A stretch of 64,000 nucleotides of DNA, from NCBI RefSeq assembly GCF_000755285.1, contig NZ_BBMK01000006.1, positions 108,235 to 172,234 of the forward strand, written 5' to 3'. Position numbers and translations under genes: made by a program. Below the pieces are notes generated by a model that had not been told where the DNA came from, made no database searches, and saw only the letters and a program-made list of their open reading frames with translations. Shown piece after piece: positions 1 through 9,720 of this stretch (within the stretch, counting starts at the first letter, position 1; each line of letters opens with the position of its first letter). This stretch comes from Nonlabens ulvanivorans. Lineage in GTDB: Bacteria > Bacteroidota > Bacteroidia > Flavobacteriales > Flavobacteriaceae.

Positions 1-1
1 T

Positions 2-1270
2 ACAGATGCAGTAGTTCCGTATTATAAAGTATTTAGCACACACAGTACGGGAACTAGCACTACCTTTTCTAAAGCCTATGGCGATTATTCAAATTATGTC
101 GGAACTGGTAATATCAATACAGATGTAGAAGACTTATCCATGTTCGCATTTACACCTGCAAATGGTTTTAATAATAACTTTACAGGATACGGTAATGTAG
201 CTAGTGGTGATTTTGAAGCACAGACTACCAATACTGTTCAAGATGTCTCCATAGATCTAATAGCAACCATTGCTACTAGACCAGGATTTACAGCTGGCTA
301 TAAATTAATTGCTATTAATAAAGGATCTGTACCTGTATCAGGGACCATTGAATTACCATATAATAGTAATCTTTTCACTTATCAAACTAGTGTACCAGCA
401 GCTAGTACGGTATCCACGGGTATGTTGAACTGGTCATATAATTTAGGCCCATTTGAAAGATTACGTATTGATGTAGAATTTCTAGTCGCTCAACCACCTG
501 TTTTAATAGGTGGAGAAACAGAAGCATGGACAGCGACAATTAACCCAATACCTGGTGATGCAAATCCACAAGACAATGTTTTCTATTATAACAACAACAT
601 AGTTAACTCGTATGATCCTAATGATAAAACCGTATTTGAAGGTGCAGAAATACTACCTACAGAGTTAGATGATTATCTACATTATAGAATTCGTTTTCAA
701 AACACAGGAACTGCAAGTGCGATAAATGTTACCGTTAAAGATACCTTGTCTAATAACCTAGACTGGGACACCTTTGAACCTATCGATATGAGTCATGATG
801 TGGGCGAGATTCATATTGAGAACAAGAGATTTATCAACTTTGATTTCCCTAATATCAACTTACCCGATAGCAATACTAATGAGCCATTGAGTCACGGATA
901 CATTTATTACCGCATTAAGCCTAAACAAAATCTAGTCATTGGCGATTTTATTGAAAACACCGCTTATATATTCTTTGATTTCAATGAAGCCATAATTACT
1001 AATACAGCTATAACGACAATCGTTCAAACACTTTCTAATAGCGATGATGAATTATTGAATATTAGTCTATACCCTAATCCAGTAAAGGACGCGTTACAAT
1101 TGCAAACCTCAGTAAAAATTGATACCGCTGTCATTATGAATCTTCAGGGACAGTCATTAATTGAAACTACCGATAAAAATCTTAATGTAAGTAACTTAAT
1201 TACTGGTGTCTATTTTATAAGAGTAACTTCTGATGATCAATCTCAAGTTTTAAAATTCATTAAAGAGTAA
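2..1270 (+). CDS. T9SS-secreted surface protein, 3' part
   Basis: The reading frame is open from the window edge, so the N-terminus lies outside. The middle (around residues 200-320 of the visible part) has the YDPNDK...RFQNTGTA pattern of DUF7619/DUF11-like beta-sandwich domains of flavobacterial surface proteins. The last ~80 residues form a type A type IX secretion sorting domain, with SLYPNPVKD, a GQSL turn, GVYFIRV and a final KFIKE. From family knowledge the protein is exported by T9SS and attached to the cell surface or released. The binding partner or enzymatic activity is not visible in this part. It converges on the DUF4442 gene downstream. Confidence 0.8.
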   Translation, partial: TDAVVPYYKVFSTHSTGTSTTFSKAYGDYSNYVGTGNINTDVEDLSMFAFTPANGFNNNFTGYGNVASGDFEAQTTNTVQDVSIDLIATIATRPGFTAGYKLIAINKGSVPVSGTIELPYNSNLFTYQTSVPAASTVSTGMLNWSYNLGPFERLRIDVEFLVAQPPVLIGGETEAWTATINPIPGDANPQDNVFYYNNNIVNSYDPNDKTVFEGAEILPTELDDYLHYRIRFQNTGTASAINVTVKDTLSNNLDWDTFEPIDMSHDVGEIHIENKRFINFDFPNINLPDSNTNEPLSHGYIYYRIKPKQNLVIGDFIENTAYIFFDFNEAIITNTAITTIVQTLSNSDDELLNISLYPNPVKDALQLQTSVKIDTAVIMNLQGQSLIETTDKNLNVSNLITGVYFIRVTSDDQSQVLKFIKE

Positions 1271-1293
1271 TTATTCCATTACCTCAACTATGC

Positions 1294-1356
1294 TAAACCT
1301 GTCTTCCTTTTTAACAAGATTAATACATCTTAATTAAATAATGTGAGACAGGTTTA
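1294..1356. repeat. Perfect 11-bp inverted repeat between convergent genes
   Basis: TAAACCTGTCT at 1294-1304 is matched exactly by its reverse complement at 1346-1356, with a 41-base A/T-rich loop. It lies between the stop codons of two convergent genes. It could be a long-loop bidirectional terminator, but there is no strong T run directly after the stem. Confidence 0.4.
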
Positions 1357-1357
1357 A

Positions 1358-1828
1358 TTATGCCTTCTTTTTAACAGTCCATTCAAATCTGAACTGGCTT
1401 ACCTCTACTCCATCCTGGTTCACACCACGAGATTCCATCCATACAGTTTGCCCATCACCAGTGGCTACCGTTTTTTCTATCGCTTGTTGAATAGCTTTAC
1501 CATCATGACAAGTAAATGTGATGATACCCGTTGCTTTTTTAGTAAAAACGGCCTCATTACGAGCAACTAACATAGATACTCTTGCATCGCTTTTTTGAAT
1601 AAATGACATCACTAACGCTCCTGTAGAAAGTTCGGCAGCCATCGCTTGTGTGGCAAAATACATACTCTTAAATGGATTCTGGTTGAACCATTTATGGCGC
1701 ACTTTTACCGTACAAGATTCCTCACTTATGGTCTTACATCGTACACCTGCCCACCATGCACTAGGTAGTTTTAAGAAGGTAAATGCATTTATTTTCTTTG
1801 GAGTGATCATTTTTAACATTTTGTACAA
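1358..1828 (-). CDS. DUF4442 family (hot-dog fold) protein
   Basis: The 156-residue product matches the DUF4442 pattern: a PSAWWAGVRC segment, the basic KVRHKWFNQNPFKSMYFATQAMAAELSTG block around residues 45-70, and a closing FRFEWTVKKK strand. DUF4442 proteins are PaaI-like hot-dog proteins, often suspected thioesterases, but the substrate is unknown. The start MYKMLKMITPKK is kept because no better start lies inside; the second or third Met is also possible. It stands alone and is divergent from the DUF4870 operon. Confidence 0.75.
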   Translation of the reverse strand: MYKMLKMITPKKINAFTFLKLPSAWWAGVRCKTISEESCTVKVRHKWFNQNPFKSMYFATQAMAAELSTGALVMSFIQKSDARVSMLVARNEAVFTKKATGIITFTCHDGKAIQQAIEKTVATGDGQTVWMESRGVNQDGVEVSQFRFEWTVKKKA

Positions 1829-1854
1829 ATGTAATCAAAAGGCGCGTTGTTGTT

Positions 1855-1870
1855 ACGTTTCGCGAAAGCG
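1855..1870. repeat. Iterated palindrome, diverged copy
   Basis: ACGTTTCGCGAAAGCG has the core TTTCGCGAAAGCG of the 16-bp palindrome that recurs in this window. This copy is intergenic, between divergent genes, and matches 13 of 16 positions. Confidence 0.7.
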
Positions 1871-1915
1871 AAATATAAAATATCAAACAATTTTGAAAAT
1901 ATATGGTACTTTGTA

Positions 1916-1947
1916 TTGCATAATACTATCTTTTAGATATATATTTG
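1916..1947 (+). promoter_or_regulatory. Bacteroidota promoter of the DUF4870-PadR-PspC operon
   Basis: TTG at 1916-1918 and TATATTTG at 1940-1947 are 21 bases apart, fitting the flavobacterial sigma consensus TTG-N19-TAnnTTTG. The -7 element lies 19 bases before the ATG of the first gene. Confidence 0.55.
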
Positions 1948-1966
1948 CATAAGAAAATAATATGCC

Positions 1967-2470
1967 ATGGAGAATACTTTACAAAATAACCATCGAAACT
2001 TAGCGACTTGTTTACACTTGTTGAGCTTTGGCAAATGGTTGTTTCCTTTAGGGAATTTCATTTTACCCATTTTATTATGGATGATGAATTCAAAAAAATC
2101 TGACTTTGTAGATCATCACGGGAAACAGGTCATCAACTTTCAATTAAGCATGACGCTTTATTCAATAGCTCTAGCTGTTATTGCAGCTATCATACTAGTA
2201 GTTGCGTTTGCATCTGGCGGAATTGAATTTTTAGAAGGTCTAGATAGAATGGATGGCGATGAATGGATGCATGGTCAACATATGGGAATATTTGCTACTA
2301 TGATAGGTGTAGGAATCCTTTTTGGCGGTGCGCTTTTACTCATCGGTATTGTAGACTTAGTCTATACCATTAAAGGAGCGATGCAAGCAAATGATGGGGT
2401 GCTTTTTAAATACCCTTTAACGATTCCGTTTTTAAGCACAAAAACAGAATCTAATAATACAACAACATGA
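1967..2470 (+). CDS. DUF4870 membrane protein
   Basis: This 167-residue protein has the DUF4870 layout: an N-terminal amphipathic part (LATCLHLLSFGKWLFPLGN), a first membrane segment with PILLWMMNSKKSDFVDHHGKQVINFQ, then two long hydrophobic segments around residues 65-85 and 110-135. The family is a small inner-membrane protein of unknown function. Its stop overlaps the ATG of the PadR gene by four bases (ATGA), so the three genes 1967-4555 are probably one transcript. In Bacteroidota this trio of DUF4870, PadR and PspC genes is recurrent and suggests an envelope-stress module controlled by the PadR repressor. Confidence 0.85.
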   Translation: MENTLQNNHRNLATCLHLLSFGKWLFPLGNFILPILLWMMNSKKSDFVDHHGKQVINFQLSMTLYSIALAVIAAIILVVAFASGGIEFLEGLDRMDGDEWMHGQHMGIFATMIGVGILFGGALLLIGIVDLVYTIKGAMQANDGVLFKYPLTIPFLSTKTESNNTTT

Positions 2471-2808
2471 AGATAGAAAACACAAAAGCGCAAATGCGTA
2501 AAGGAGTACTCGAGTACTGCATTCTATCCATCCTCAAGGAAGAAGATGCTTATGTAGCAGAGATTCTCGAAACTCTTAAGGATGCAAAGTTACTAGTGGT
2601 AGAAGGAACTATCTATCCATTATTAACCCGATTAAAAAATGCAGGTTTACTTAATTACAGATGGGAAGAAAGTACCAGTGGTCCACCACGTAAATATTAT
2701 GGACTGACAGAAACTGGAAAGATTTTCCTTAAAGAATTATCCAGTACCTGGGATGATCTTAAAAACGCCGTTAACCTGGTAACCACCACAAAAACTAAGA
2801 AATCATGA
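2467..2808 (+). CDS. PadR family transcriptional regulator
   Basis: The 113-residue product is a winged-helix PadR repressor. It shows the typical MRKGVLEYCILSIL start of helix 1, EILETLKDAKLLVVEGTIYPLLTRLKNAGLL (recognition helix and wing, about residues 33-60) and SGPPRKYYGLTETG (wing). PadR proteins repress their own operon and are released by small molecules or stress signals. It overlaps both neighbours by four bases, so it is translationally coupled to the DUF4870 and PspC genes and probably regulates them. Confidence 0.9.
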   Translation: MKIENTKAQMRKGVLEYCILSILKEEDAYVAEILETLKDAKLLVVEGTIYPLLTRLKNAGLLNYRWEESTSGPPRKYYGLTETGKIFLKELSSTWDDLKNAVNLVTTTKTKKS

Positions 2809-4555
2809 ACAAGACCATAAATATAAACCTCGCAGGGCTGTTCTTCCACATCGATGAAGATGCCTTTAATAAGTTACAAAAATATCTAGCCGCTGTGCGT
2901 CGCTCTTTTAGCGGTATGCAAGGATCTGAAGAGATCATGGCAGATATAGAATCTCGTGTAGCTGAACTTTTCTAGAAAAAAGAGCTAATGAGCAACAAGT
3001 CATTTCAATCACTCATGTCGAAGACGTGATTTCCATAATGGGACAGCCAGAAGACTATGAGGTTGATGAAGAAATCTTTGAAGGCGAGAGAAGATCGACT
3101 GCTCAAGAGATGAAAACACGTTTCAGCAGGCCACTTTTTAGAGATACTTTAAATGGTTATATAGGTGGTGTTTGTGCTGGTCTAGGTCATTTTCTAGGTA
3201 TAGACGCTATATGGGTGCGTATCTTTTTTGTGGTAGTATCCTTTGTATCATTCCCATTTAATGTACTGGCTTACATCATCTTCTGGATCGTTGCTAAAGA
3301 TGCTGTTACTACAAACCAACGTCTAGCGATGATGGGTAAAGAAGTGAATATTTCAAACATAGGTGAAAACTTTAAGTCGGGTTTTGATGATGTAGTCGAT
3401 GGGCAGACCGACGCCGACTACCGAATTGTAGGTCAAAGAGGAAAGCGAGGAACGGTGCGTTTCTTTAGTTTTTTAGGACGTTTTATTAAAGGAATTTTTA
3501 AAGCTATAGCTAAGATTATAGGGCTGTTTATGTTCTTATTAGGTGCTACAGGTTTAATTGCATTATTCTTTAGTTTAATAGGAATAGGTACAGCACAATT
3601 ACAAAGTGATGACTTTATGTTACTCATGAACATGAGTATACCTTCTAACCTATCTACATGGTGGATTTATTTAACGGCTTTTTTCTTAATAGGGATTCCA
3701 TTCTTTATCATAGCTGTATTAGGTTTGCGATTGTTGGTTTCTAATCTAGCTTCCATAGGTCGCACGGCAAAGGTTATTATAGGTTTGCTTTGGGTTGCAT
3801 CTGTAATTGGACTATGTGTGATTATCGCTACCATAGGTACATCACAAGCATTTGACAGTAATGTGAATAGTTTTGAAAAATTCCCAGTCAGTCCTGAAAA
3901 GGTTTTTCAATTGAACATGGAAGACAGCACTCTTGAAGGCTATGATAACATTTATGTAAATGGTTCTCACTTTAGTATAGGAGAATTTGATGGAGCTAAA
4001 GAAATACGTTTAATGGGAATTAAAACAGCGATTGCCGCTACCACAGACAGTGTAGCATCCATTAATGTTAAATTTAAAGCTAAAGGATCTTCTATAAATG
4101 AAGCTAAAGAAAAGGCTTCTCAAATAGAATATAACTATGTTATTACAGACTCTACAATTACATTAGATGATTTCTTTAAAATTAATGGTGGTAGCTTAAA
4201 CAACCACAAAATTGAAATTATAGTAAATCTTCCAGAAGGAACAAAAGCTAGAATGAATGACGAGTTTGCAAATCACTATAGAGACTACATTAGTAATGAT
4301 GCGTTCTCACTAGGTAGTAATGATTCTTACACTTATCAAGTAAAAGATGGCAAGGCAGTATGTTTAGACTGTCCTGTAATAGAAGAAAGTAAAGATGATA
4401 TTGAAAAAGATGAAATCAATTCTCCATCTAGCTCAACAGATAATAATGAGTGGAAATATGAAGATGACGATGAAAATGAAACATCTGAAACGACTACTAT
4501 TAAAACTTCAATAGACTTAGGGCCTATAGAAATAGAAACTGAGGAAAGCTTTTAG
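2805..4555 (+). CDS. PspC-domain membrane protein (one frameshift)
   Basis: Translation from ATG 2805 (ATGA overlap with padR) gives MNKTININLAGLFFHIDEDA and runs into TAG near 2968. Shifting frame by one restores the rest, so one base is missing near 2968 (expected SEKRANEQQ). The full protein has an N-terminal domain of about 95 residues, a PspC domain (RDTLNGYIGGVCAGLGHFLGID, then a membrane segment), three more membrane segments, and a beta-helical DUF2807-like exterior domain followed by an acidic tail. PspC proteins sense membrane stress. The break is likely a sequencing error because both halves are well conserved. Confidence 0.85.
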
Positions 4556-4608
4556 TATAAAGATTCATGTGATCGTCAACTGTATTTTAAGAGATTCTTG
4601 TTGACTAT

Positions 4609-4640
4609 AAAACCGCTTCATTCATTTGGAGCGGTTTTTG
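4609..4640 (+). terminator. Rho-independent terminator after the PspC operon
   Basis: The stem AAAACCGCT / AGCGGTTTT is followed by a T run. A second inverted repeat, GTCAAC/GTTGAC at 4575-4605, lies just upstream. Confidence 0.75.
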
Positions 4641-4671
4641 TTTTACCTTTGTTAAACAAATTAATTTTCAC

Positions 4672-5489
4672 ATGAAAAAATTATTACTAGTAACCTTAAT
4701 TCTTACAGCCACTTTTTCTCAAGCTCAAGAGAAAGTAAAAGGAAATCGCGAACCTAGTACCGTTATTACAGATGTTGATCCATTTACAGTTATTGAGATA
4801 GGTGGTGATTATGAAGTTGCAATTGTAGAAGGCGTGGTGCTCAAGTTGAAATTACCACAGATTCAAATCTACATCAGTTTCTAGAAGTTACTGTAGTTGA
4901 TGGTAATTTAAGTATTAGCTCTACAGCAAACATACGTTCTAAAAAAGAGATGACAATACGCTTAATTTATCCTGCTGGATTAACTAAAATTGTAGCTAAA
5001 GACAAGGCAGAAATAAGTGCTATCACAGAATTGAAAATGGATAAATTAGAAATAGAAGTACGTGATGATGCAAAATTATTTATTACTGCAAAAATCGATG
5101 ACTTAACTCTTAATCTTAAAGGAGATTCTCAATCAGAATTAAACTTAAGAGGTAATGAGGCAAAAATTAATTTTGATGATAAAGCCACTGCAAAAGCACT
5201 ATTAAAATTTCAAGATTTAAATCTAACGATGAAAGGTCGCACGATAGCAAAATTAGAAGGTGATGTAAAATCAGGTACTTTATTACTTGAAAACAAGGCT
5301 AGCTATCAAGGAGACAATCTAGTATTCAATAATTTGAATATGAAAGCCTCTCAAAATACGGATTGCGAGGTTAATGTAAAGGATGAATTAACTCTAGCTG
5401 CCAGTGATAGTTCTAAAGTAGAACTATTCAATTCACCTAAAGTCATCTTAGAAAAATTTACTGGAAAAACGCAATTGATAAAAAAATAA
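4672..5489 (+). CDS. Exported DUF2807 (putative auto-transporter adhesin, head GIN) protein (frameshifted)
   Basis: It starts with a clear signal peptide (MKKLLLVTLILTATFSQAQ). The mature part has the DUF2807 pattern: VDPFTVIEIGGDYEVAIVEG, then, after a frame change at about 4834, GAQVEITTD and a beta-helix with repeated KLEIEVRDDAKL-like turns. One base is missing near 4834; without it the protein ends at 4886. DUF2807 domains are right-handed beta-helices in envelope proteins, with no proven function. The PspC protein directly upstream has a related C-terminal domain, so both may serve the same surface process. Confidence 0.75.
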
Positions 5490-5542
5490 TTGTTGATTGT
5501 ATTTGTTGAACTGATTAGTTGACATTTCAATTCTAATTAAAT

Positions 5543-5571
5543 AAAAAAGCCTCGCGATGCGAGGCTTTTTT
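5543..5571. terminator. Bidirectional terminator
   Basis: The stem GCCTCGC-GAT-GCGAGGC is flanked by A6 and T7, so it can work for both convergent genes (the DUF2807 gene and trxB). Confidence 0.85.
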
Positions 5572-5593
5572 TATTATACTTAAGTGTCACATA

Positions 5594-6571
5594 CTAATAG
5601 TTCCCACCTATTACTTCTTCAACGATACCTACCTCAGCAAGATAGCGTTCAGCATCTAGTGCTGCCATACAGCCTGTACCTGCAGCGGTAATCGCCTGTC
5701 TGTATATTTTATCTTGAACATCTCCACTAGCAAATACACCTGGCATGTTAGTATAAGTAGATCCAGCTTTAGTTTTTAAATAACCAGCGTCATCCATATC
5801 TAGCTGACCTTTAAAAATATCAGTATTAGGCTTGTGCCCTATCGCGATAAACAATCCTGTGATTTCAATATCGTGCTTTTCATTAGTCTGATTATTTACT
5901 ATTCGTAAACCTTCCACAACTTGATCTCCTAGCACTTCTTCAACTTCGCTATTAAACAGTACTTCTATATTCTTAGTTTGCGCTACACGATGTTGCATTG
6001 CTTTAGACGCACGCATTTCTCCTTTACGTACCAGCATGGTAACTTTAGTACAAATATTAGATAGATAAGTAGCCTCTTCTGCAGCAGTATCTCCTGCACC
6101 TACAATAGCAACATCTTGTCCACGATAGAAGAATCCATCACAAACAGCACAAGCACTTACTCCACCACCACGTAATCTTTGCTCACTAGGTAATCCTAGA
6201 TATTTTGCTGTTGCACCTGTAGAAATGATAATTGTATTTGCTTCAATTTTAGTTTTCCCATCTACAATTGCTGTGTGAATACCGCCTTTTTCACTGGCAA
6301 AATTTACTTCAGTAACCATTCCTATACGTACTTCTGTACCAAAACGCTCTGCCTGTTTCTGTAAATCTACCATCATAGCTGGTCCATCAATACCTTCTGG
6401 ATAACCTGGGAAGTTATCAACTTCTGTAGTGGTTGTTAATTGTCCGCCTGGTTCCATACCTGTGTAAAGTAGTGGCTTCATATCTGCACGTGCGGCATAT
6501 ATGGCTGCTGTATATCCTGCTGGTCCTGATCCTATGATCAAACACTTTACTCTTTCTATTTGTTCTGACAT
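5594..6571 (-). CDS. trxB: Thioredoxin reductase
   Basis: TrxB is an FAD- and NADPH-dependent enzyme that reduces thioredoxin in the cytoplasm. The sequence has the FAD-binding GSGPAGYTAAIYAARA near residue 14, the redox pair CAVC (CxxC) near residue 140, the NADPH motif GAGDTAAEEA near 160 and the C-terminal FAD-contacting ASGDVQD. I place the start at MSEQIERVKC (6571) because the 21 residues upstream are unlike the family. The length of 325 residues is normal. A thioredoxin and a peroxiredoxin lie 8 kb away. Confidence 0.95.
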   Translation of the reverse strand: MSEQIERVKCLIIGSGPAGYTAAIYAARADMKPLLYTGMEPGGQLTTTTEVDNFPGYPEGIDGPAMMVDLQKQAERFGTEVRIGMVTEVNFASEKGGIHTAIVDGKTKIEANTIIISTGATAKYLGLPSEQRLRGGGVSACAVCDGFFYRGQDVAIVGAGDTAAEEATYLSNICTKVTMLVRKGEMRASKAMQHRVAQTKNIEVLFNSEVEEVLGDQVVEGLRIVNNQTNEKHDIEITGLFIAIGHKPNTDIFKGQLDMDDAGYLKTKAGSTYTNMPGVFASGDVQDKIYRQAITAAGTGCMAALDAERYLAEVGIVEEVIGGNY

Positions 6572-6691
6572 TTTGTAAACTTTGGACTGTAAAAATAATG
6601 ATTCTCTTAACTTGAAATCAAATCTAGTTATCACTATTTATTATCACTTTATTAAGGTTATCCATGTCATCCTGTTTTACTTTTACATTTA

Positions 6692-7241
6692 ATGTCTAGA
6701 ACCTACATCAATCCTATCACAAAAGAACGCGCTACCATTCTTAAAACTAGCGCACAAACTAATGGATCATACACTTACATAGAAGTAGAATTGCAGCCTG
6801 GTGGCGGTAATCCTATCCATTATCATCAACATTTTACAGAACAGTTTGAACCTATTGACGGTACCTTAGGCGTTCATTATTTAGGTAAAGAAATAAGCTT
6901 AAAACCTGGTCAAATATTTAAAGTACCCGTAATAGATAATCATCGTTTTTATAATCCAGGTGATCGGCCTATTATCTTTAGAGCAAAACTGGAACCTGGC
7001 CAGCCCGGATTTGAAAATTTCATGGCAGCACTTTTTGGATTGGTTAGTGATGGTAAAACTTTTGGAAAAAACCAGATTCCGTTCAATCCATTTTATGCTA
7101 TAATTTTACTTAAATGGGGGCGATACTCAAGTAGATAGCTTATTCTTCAGGTTATTTAAACCTGTTTTGATATTACTGTATACGCTTTCGCGAAAGCTGG
7201 GATACGAAAAGAAATTGCTACACAAATATGTCATAGGTTAA
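6692..7241 (+). CDS. Cupin domain protein (frameshifted)
   Basis: The protein has one cupin barrel: GGGNPIHYHQHFTEQFEPIDG (metal ligands HxH and E, about residues 37-55) and PGQIFKVPVIDNHRFYNPG for the second motif. The frame runs into a premature stop at 7138. At the G5 run 7116-7120 four (or seven) G would restore the frame, giving KWGDTQVDSLFFRLFKPVL and a C-terminal membrane-like helix ending at 7241. The iterated palindrome lies in this C-terminal part and encodes TLSRK. The substrate is unknown. The upstream neighbour trxB is divergent. Confidence 0.65.
7183..7198. repeat. Iterated palindrome
   Basis: CGCTTTCGCGAAAGCT, 15 of 16 positions. It is inside the frame-restored C-terminus of the cupin gene, read as TLSRK. 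Confidence 0.8.
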
Positions 7242-7299
7242 GGCAGTACTTGCAAACGCGTTTTCAAAATCGTAACATTACACTCAATAATCCCTATAC

Positions 7300-8820
7300 A
7301 TGGAAAGTCAAAATATCAACCAAGAGGACGAAAAAATAATCATTAATCAAGAATTAAACATTTGGGAAGCGCTTATTCCTGTAATAGCGTTAGTTGGGCT
7401 ACTGGCTTATAATGTGTTTGTTTTTGGTGATAGCGCTTTAGGTGGTTCTAACCAATTTATATTAATTATAGGTGCAGCTATTGCAGCTATCGTAGGCTTT
7501 AAAAACAAAGTTTCTTATAAATCCATGGTGGAGGAAGTTGCTCAAAATTTAAAATCTACTACCGGTGCTATTCTTATACTTTTAATGGTAGGCGCGCTTG
7601 CTGGGACCTGGCTGGTTAGTGGTATTATACCTACCATGATTTATTATGGACTTGATATTTTAAACCCAACTATTTTTCTGGCTGCATGTGTTATTATTTG
7701 TGCTGTGATTTCTGTCGCAACTGGTAGTAGCTGGACTACTAGTGCAACAGTAGGTATCGCACTTATAGGTATTGCAGGCGCATTAGGGATAAGTCCAGGA
7801 ATGACTGCTGGTGCGGTGTTGAGTGGTGCCTATTTTGGTGATAAATTAAGTCCGCTGAGTGATACGACTAACCTTGCTCCTGCTATGGCTGGTACTGATT
7901 TATTTACTCATATTAGATACATGACCTACACAACAGTACCAACTATCATAGTAACACTATTATTCTTTATTATTCTAGGATTTACTAATGATACGACCGG
8001 TGCTGCAGACGTATCTCAATATCAAGGTGCTATAGATGCCACTTTTAATACTTCTCCTTGGTTATTTCTAGTACCCATTGCTGTAATAGCTATGATTGTT
8101 AAAAAGATATCGCCTTTAATCGCTTTACTGGCTGGTACGTTACTAGCAGCTGTATTTGCATTGATTTTTCAACCCGATCTTGTACTAGCTGTTTCTGGAA
8201 TGAAAGAATGGAGTTTTGAAGCTGGTTATAAAGGAATCATGAATGCTATCACTGTAAAAACCACTGTTAATCCTGTGTCTGACAATCCTAAAATTGTTGA
8301 AGAACTAGCAGGACTATTTGAAGGAAAAGGAATGGAATCTATGTTAGGTACTATATGGTTGATTATTTGTGCCATGGTCTTTGGTGGTGTCATGGATGCT
8401 ATAGGTGCATTGAGCAGAATTTCAAAAAGTTTGCTGAATTTATTCAGTAGTGTTTTTGGATTATTCTTTAGTACGGTAGCTAGTTGTATCGCGATTAATT
8501 TTACTGCAAGTGATCAATACCTAGCACTGGTAGTACCAGGAAAAATGTATGAGAAAGCTTATCGTGAAAAAGGACTCGCGCCAGAGAATTTATCGAGAAC
8601 ACTAGAAGACTCAGGAACAGTTACATCTGTTTTAATACCTTGGAATACCTGTGGTGCTTACCACAGTGGTACTTTAGGTGTAAGTGTATTGGATTATGCT
8701 ATCTATGCTATGTTTAGCTGGTTGTCTCCTATCATGACGCTCATTTTTGCAGCGTTTAGCATTAAGATTAAACAATTAGTTACTAAAACACCTACTCTAG
8801 ATACAATAGGTGAAGAATAA
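7300..8820 (+). CDS. nhaC: Na+/H+ antiporter NhaC family
   Basis: The 506-residue product is an integral membrane protein with about 12 hydrophobic segments. It has NhaC features: ATGSSWTTSATVGIALIGIA, GMTAGAVLSGAYFGDKLSP, SDTTNLAPA, and a C-terminal DSGTVTSVLIPWNTCGAYH stretch. NhaC exchangers expel Na+ in exchange for protons at the inner membrane, fitting a marine cell. The first ~25 residues are cytoplasmic and acidic. The next gene follows after a short gap and could be co-transcribed. Confidence 0.9.
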   Translation: MESQNINQEDEKIIINQELNIWEALIPVIALVGLLAYNVFVFGDSALGGSNQFILIIGAAIAAIVGFKNKVSYKSMVEEVAQNLKSTTGAILILLMVGALAGTWLVSGIIPTMIYYGLDILNPTIFLAACVIICAVISVATGSSWTTSATVGIALIGIAGALGISPGMTAGAVLSGAYFGDKLSPLSDTTNLAPAMAGTDLFTHIRYMTYTTVPTIIVTLLFFIILGFTNDTTGAADVSQYQGAIDATFNTSPWLFLVPIAVIAMIVKKISPLIALLAGTLLAAVFALIFQPDLVLAVSGMKEWSFEAGYKGIMNAITVKTTVNPVSDNPKIVEELAGLFEGKGMESMLGTIWLIICAMVFGGVMDAIGALSRISKSLLNLFSSVFGLFFSTVASCIAINFTASDQYLALVVPGKMYEKAYREKGLAPENLSRTLEDSGTVTSVLIPWNTCGAYHSGTLGVSVLDYAIYAMFSWLSPIMTLIFAAFSIKIKQLVTKTPTLDTIGEE

Positions 8821-8836
8821 TATCAACACATTAACA

Positions 8837-9700
8837 ATGAAAAATTTATTATCTGTATTTGCACTTTTAAGTATTCTTAATGCTGGTGCACAAGACCGAT
8901 TTGCAAAAGTTCAAATAACATCTACTGAGGTAAGCGAAAACACTTTCATGCTTACTGGAGCTGGCGGTAATATCATGATTGCCATTGACAAAGAAAAGGT
9001 AGTGATGATAGACGATCAATTTGCACCATTAAGTGATAAAATTAAAGATGCCATTGAAGGCATTACAGACTATCCCATTGCTTATTTAATCAATACACAC
9101 CACCATGGAGATCATACAGGTGGTAATGGAAATTTTAACTCTAAAGAAACAACAATTGTTGCTCACGTGAACGTAAAAGAACGATTGATTTCTGAAGGAA
9201 AAGAAGAGAATTTTATTCCGGAAATGACGCTGGAAGAAGAGCTTGAATTACAATTACCTACTCAAACTTGTTTATTAATCCACGTTCACAACGCACATAC
9301 GGACGGTGATACATTTATCTTTTTTGTTCAGGAAAATGTGGTACATATGGGTGATGTATTCTTTAATGCAAAATATCCATATATCGATCTAAAATCCGGC
9401 GGATCTATCGATGGTTATATCGCTGCTCAAGAAAGAGTTCTTTCTACCATTAATGAAGAGACTAGAATAATCCCAGGTCATGGTAAATTAGCCAGTTATG
9501 AAGATTTAAGAAACAACATTGAGATGTTAGTGGATATTAAAAAAAACATTGCTTCAAAAATTAAGAAAGGTGTTTCTAAAGAAGATATTATCGCAGACAC
9601 TACTATAACAGCAGCTTATGATGCAAAAGGTTATGGAGATGGCTTTATTAATGCAGAGCGTTTTAGAACTACCGTTTACGAGAGCATCACAGGTCTATAA
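8837..9700 (+). CDS. Exported metallo-beta-lactamase fold hydrolase
   Basis: A signal peptide (MKNLLSVFALLSILNAGAQ) points to the periplasm. The fold is shown by the zinc motif THHHGDHTGG (about residues 88-97), a second ligand region at HTDGDTFIFF, MGDVFF and PGHG. It is closest to the broad SoxH/quinoprotein-relay-like group of exported MBL-fold hydrolases. The substrate cannot be told. I chose the ATG at 8837, which begins the signal peptide; an upstream ATG at 8810 overlaps nhaC and adds only a polar extension. The patatin gene follows 20 bases later. Confidence 0.8.
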   Translation: MKNLLSVFALLSILNAGAQDRFAKVQITSTEVSENTFMLTGAGGNIMIAIDKEKVVMIDDQFAPLSDKIKDAIEGITDYPIAYLINTHHHGDHTGGNGNFNSKETTIVAHVNVKERLISEGKEENFIPEMTLEEELELQLPTQTCLLIHVHNAHTDGDTFIFFVQENVVHMGDVFFNAKYPYIDLKSGGSIDGYIAAQERVLSTINEETRIIPGHGKLASYEDLRNNIEMLVDIKKNIASKIKKGVSKEDIIADTTITAAYDAKGYGDGFINAERFRTTVYESITGL

Positions 9701-9720
9701 ATAGTTTTACAATTTAAACA

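Noticed and set aside
1650..1952. Reading frame of 100 codons opposite the DUF4442 gene
   Set aside because: It is the reverse strand of a supported gene and has no start context or family features.
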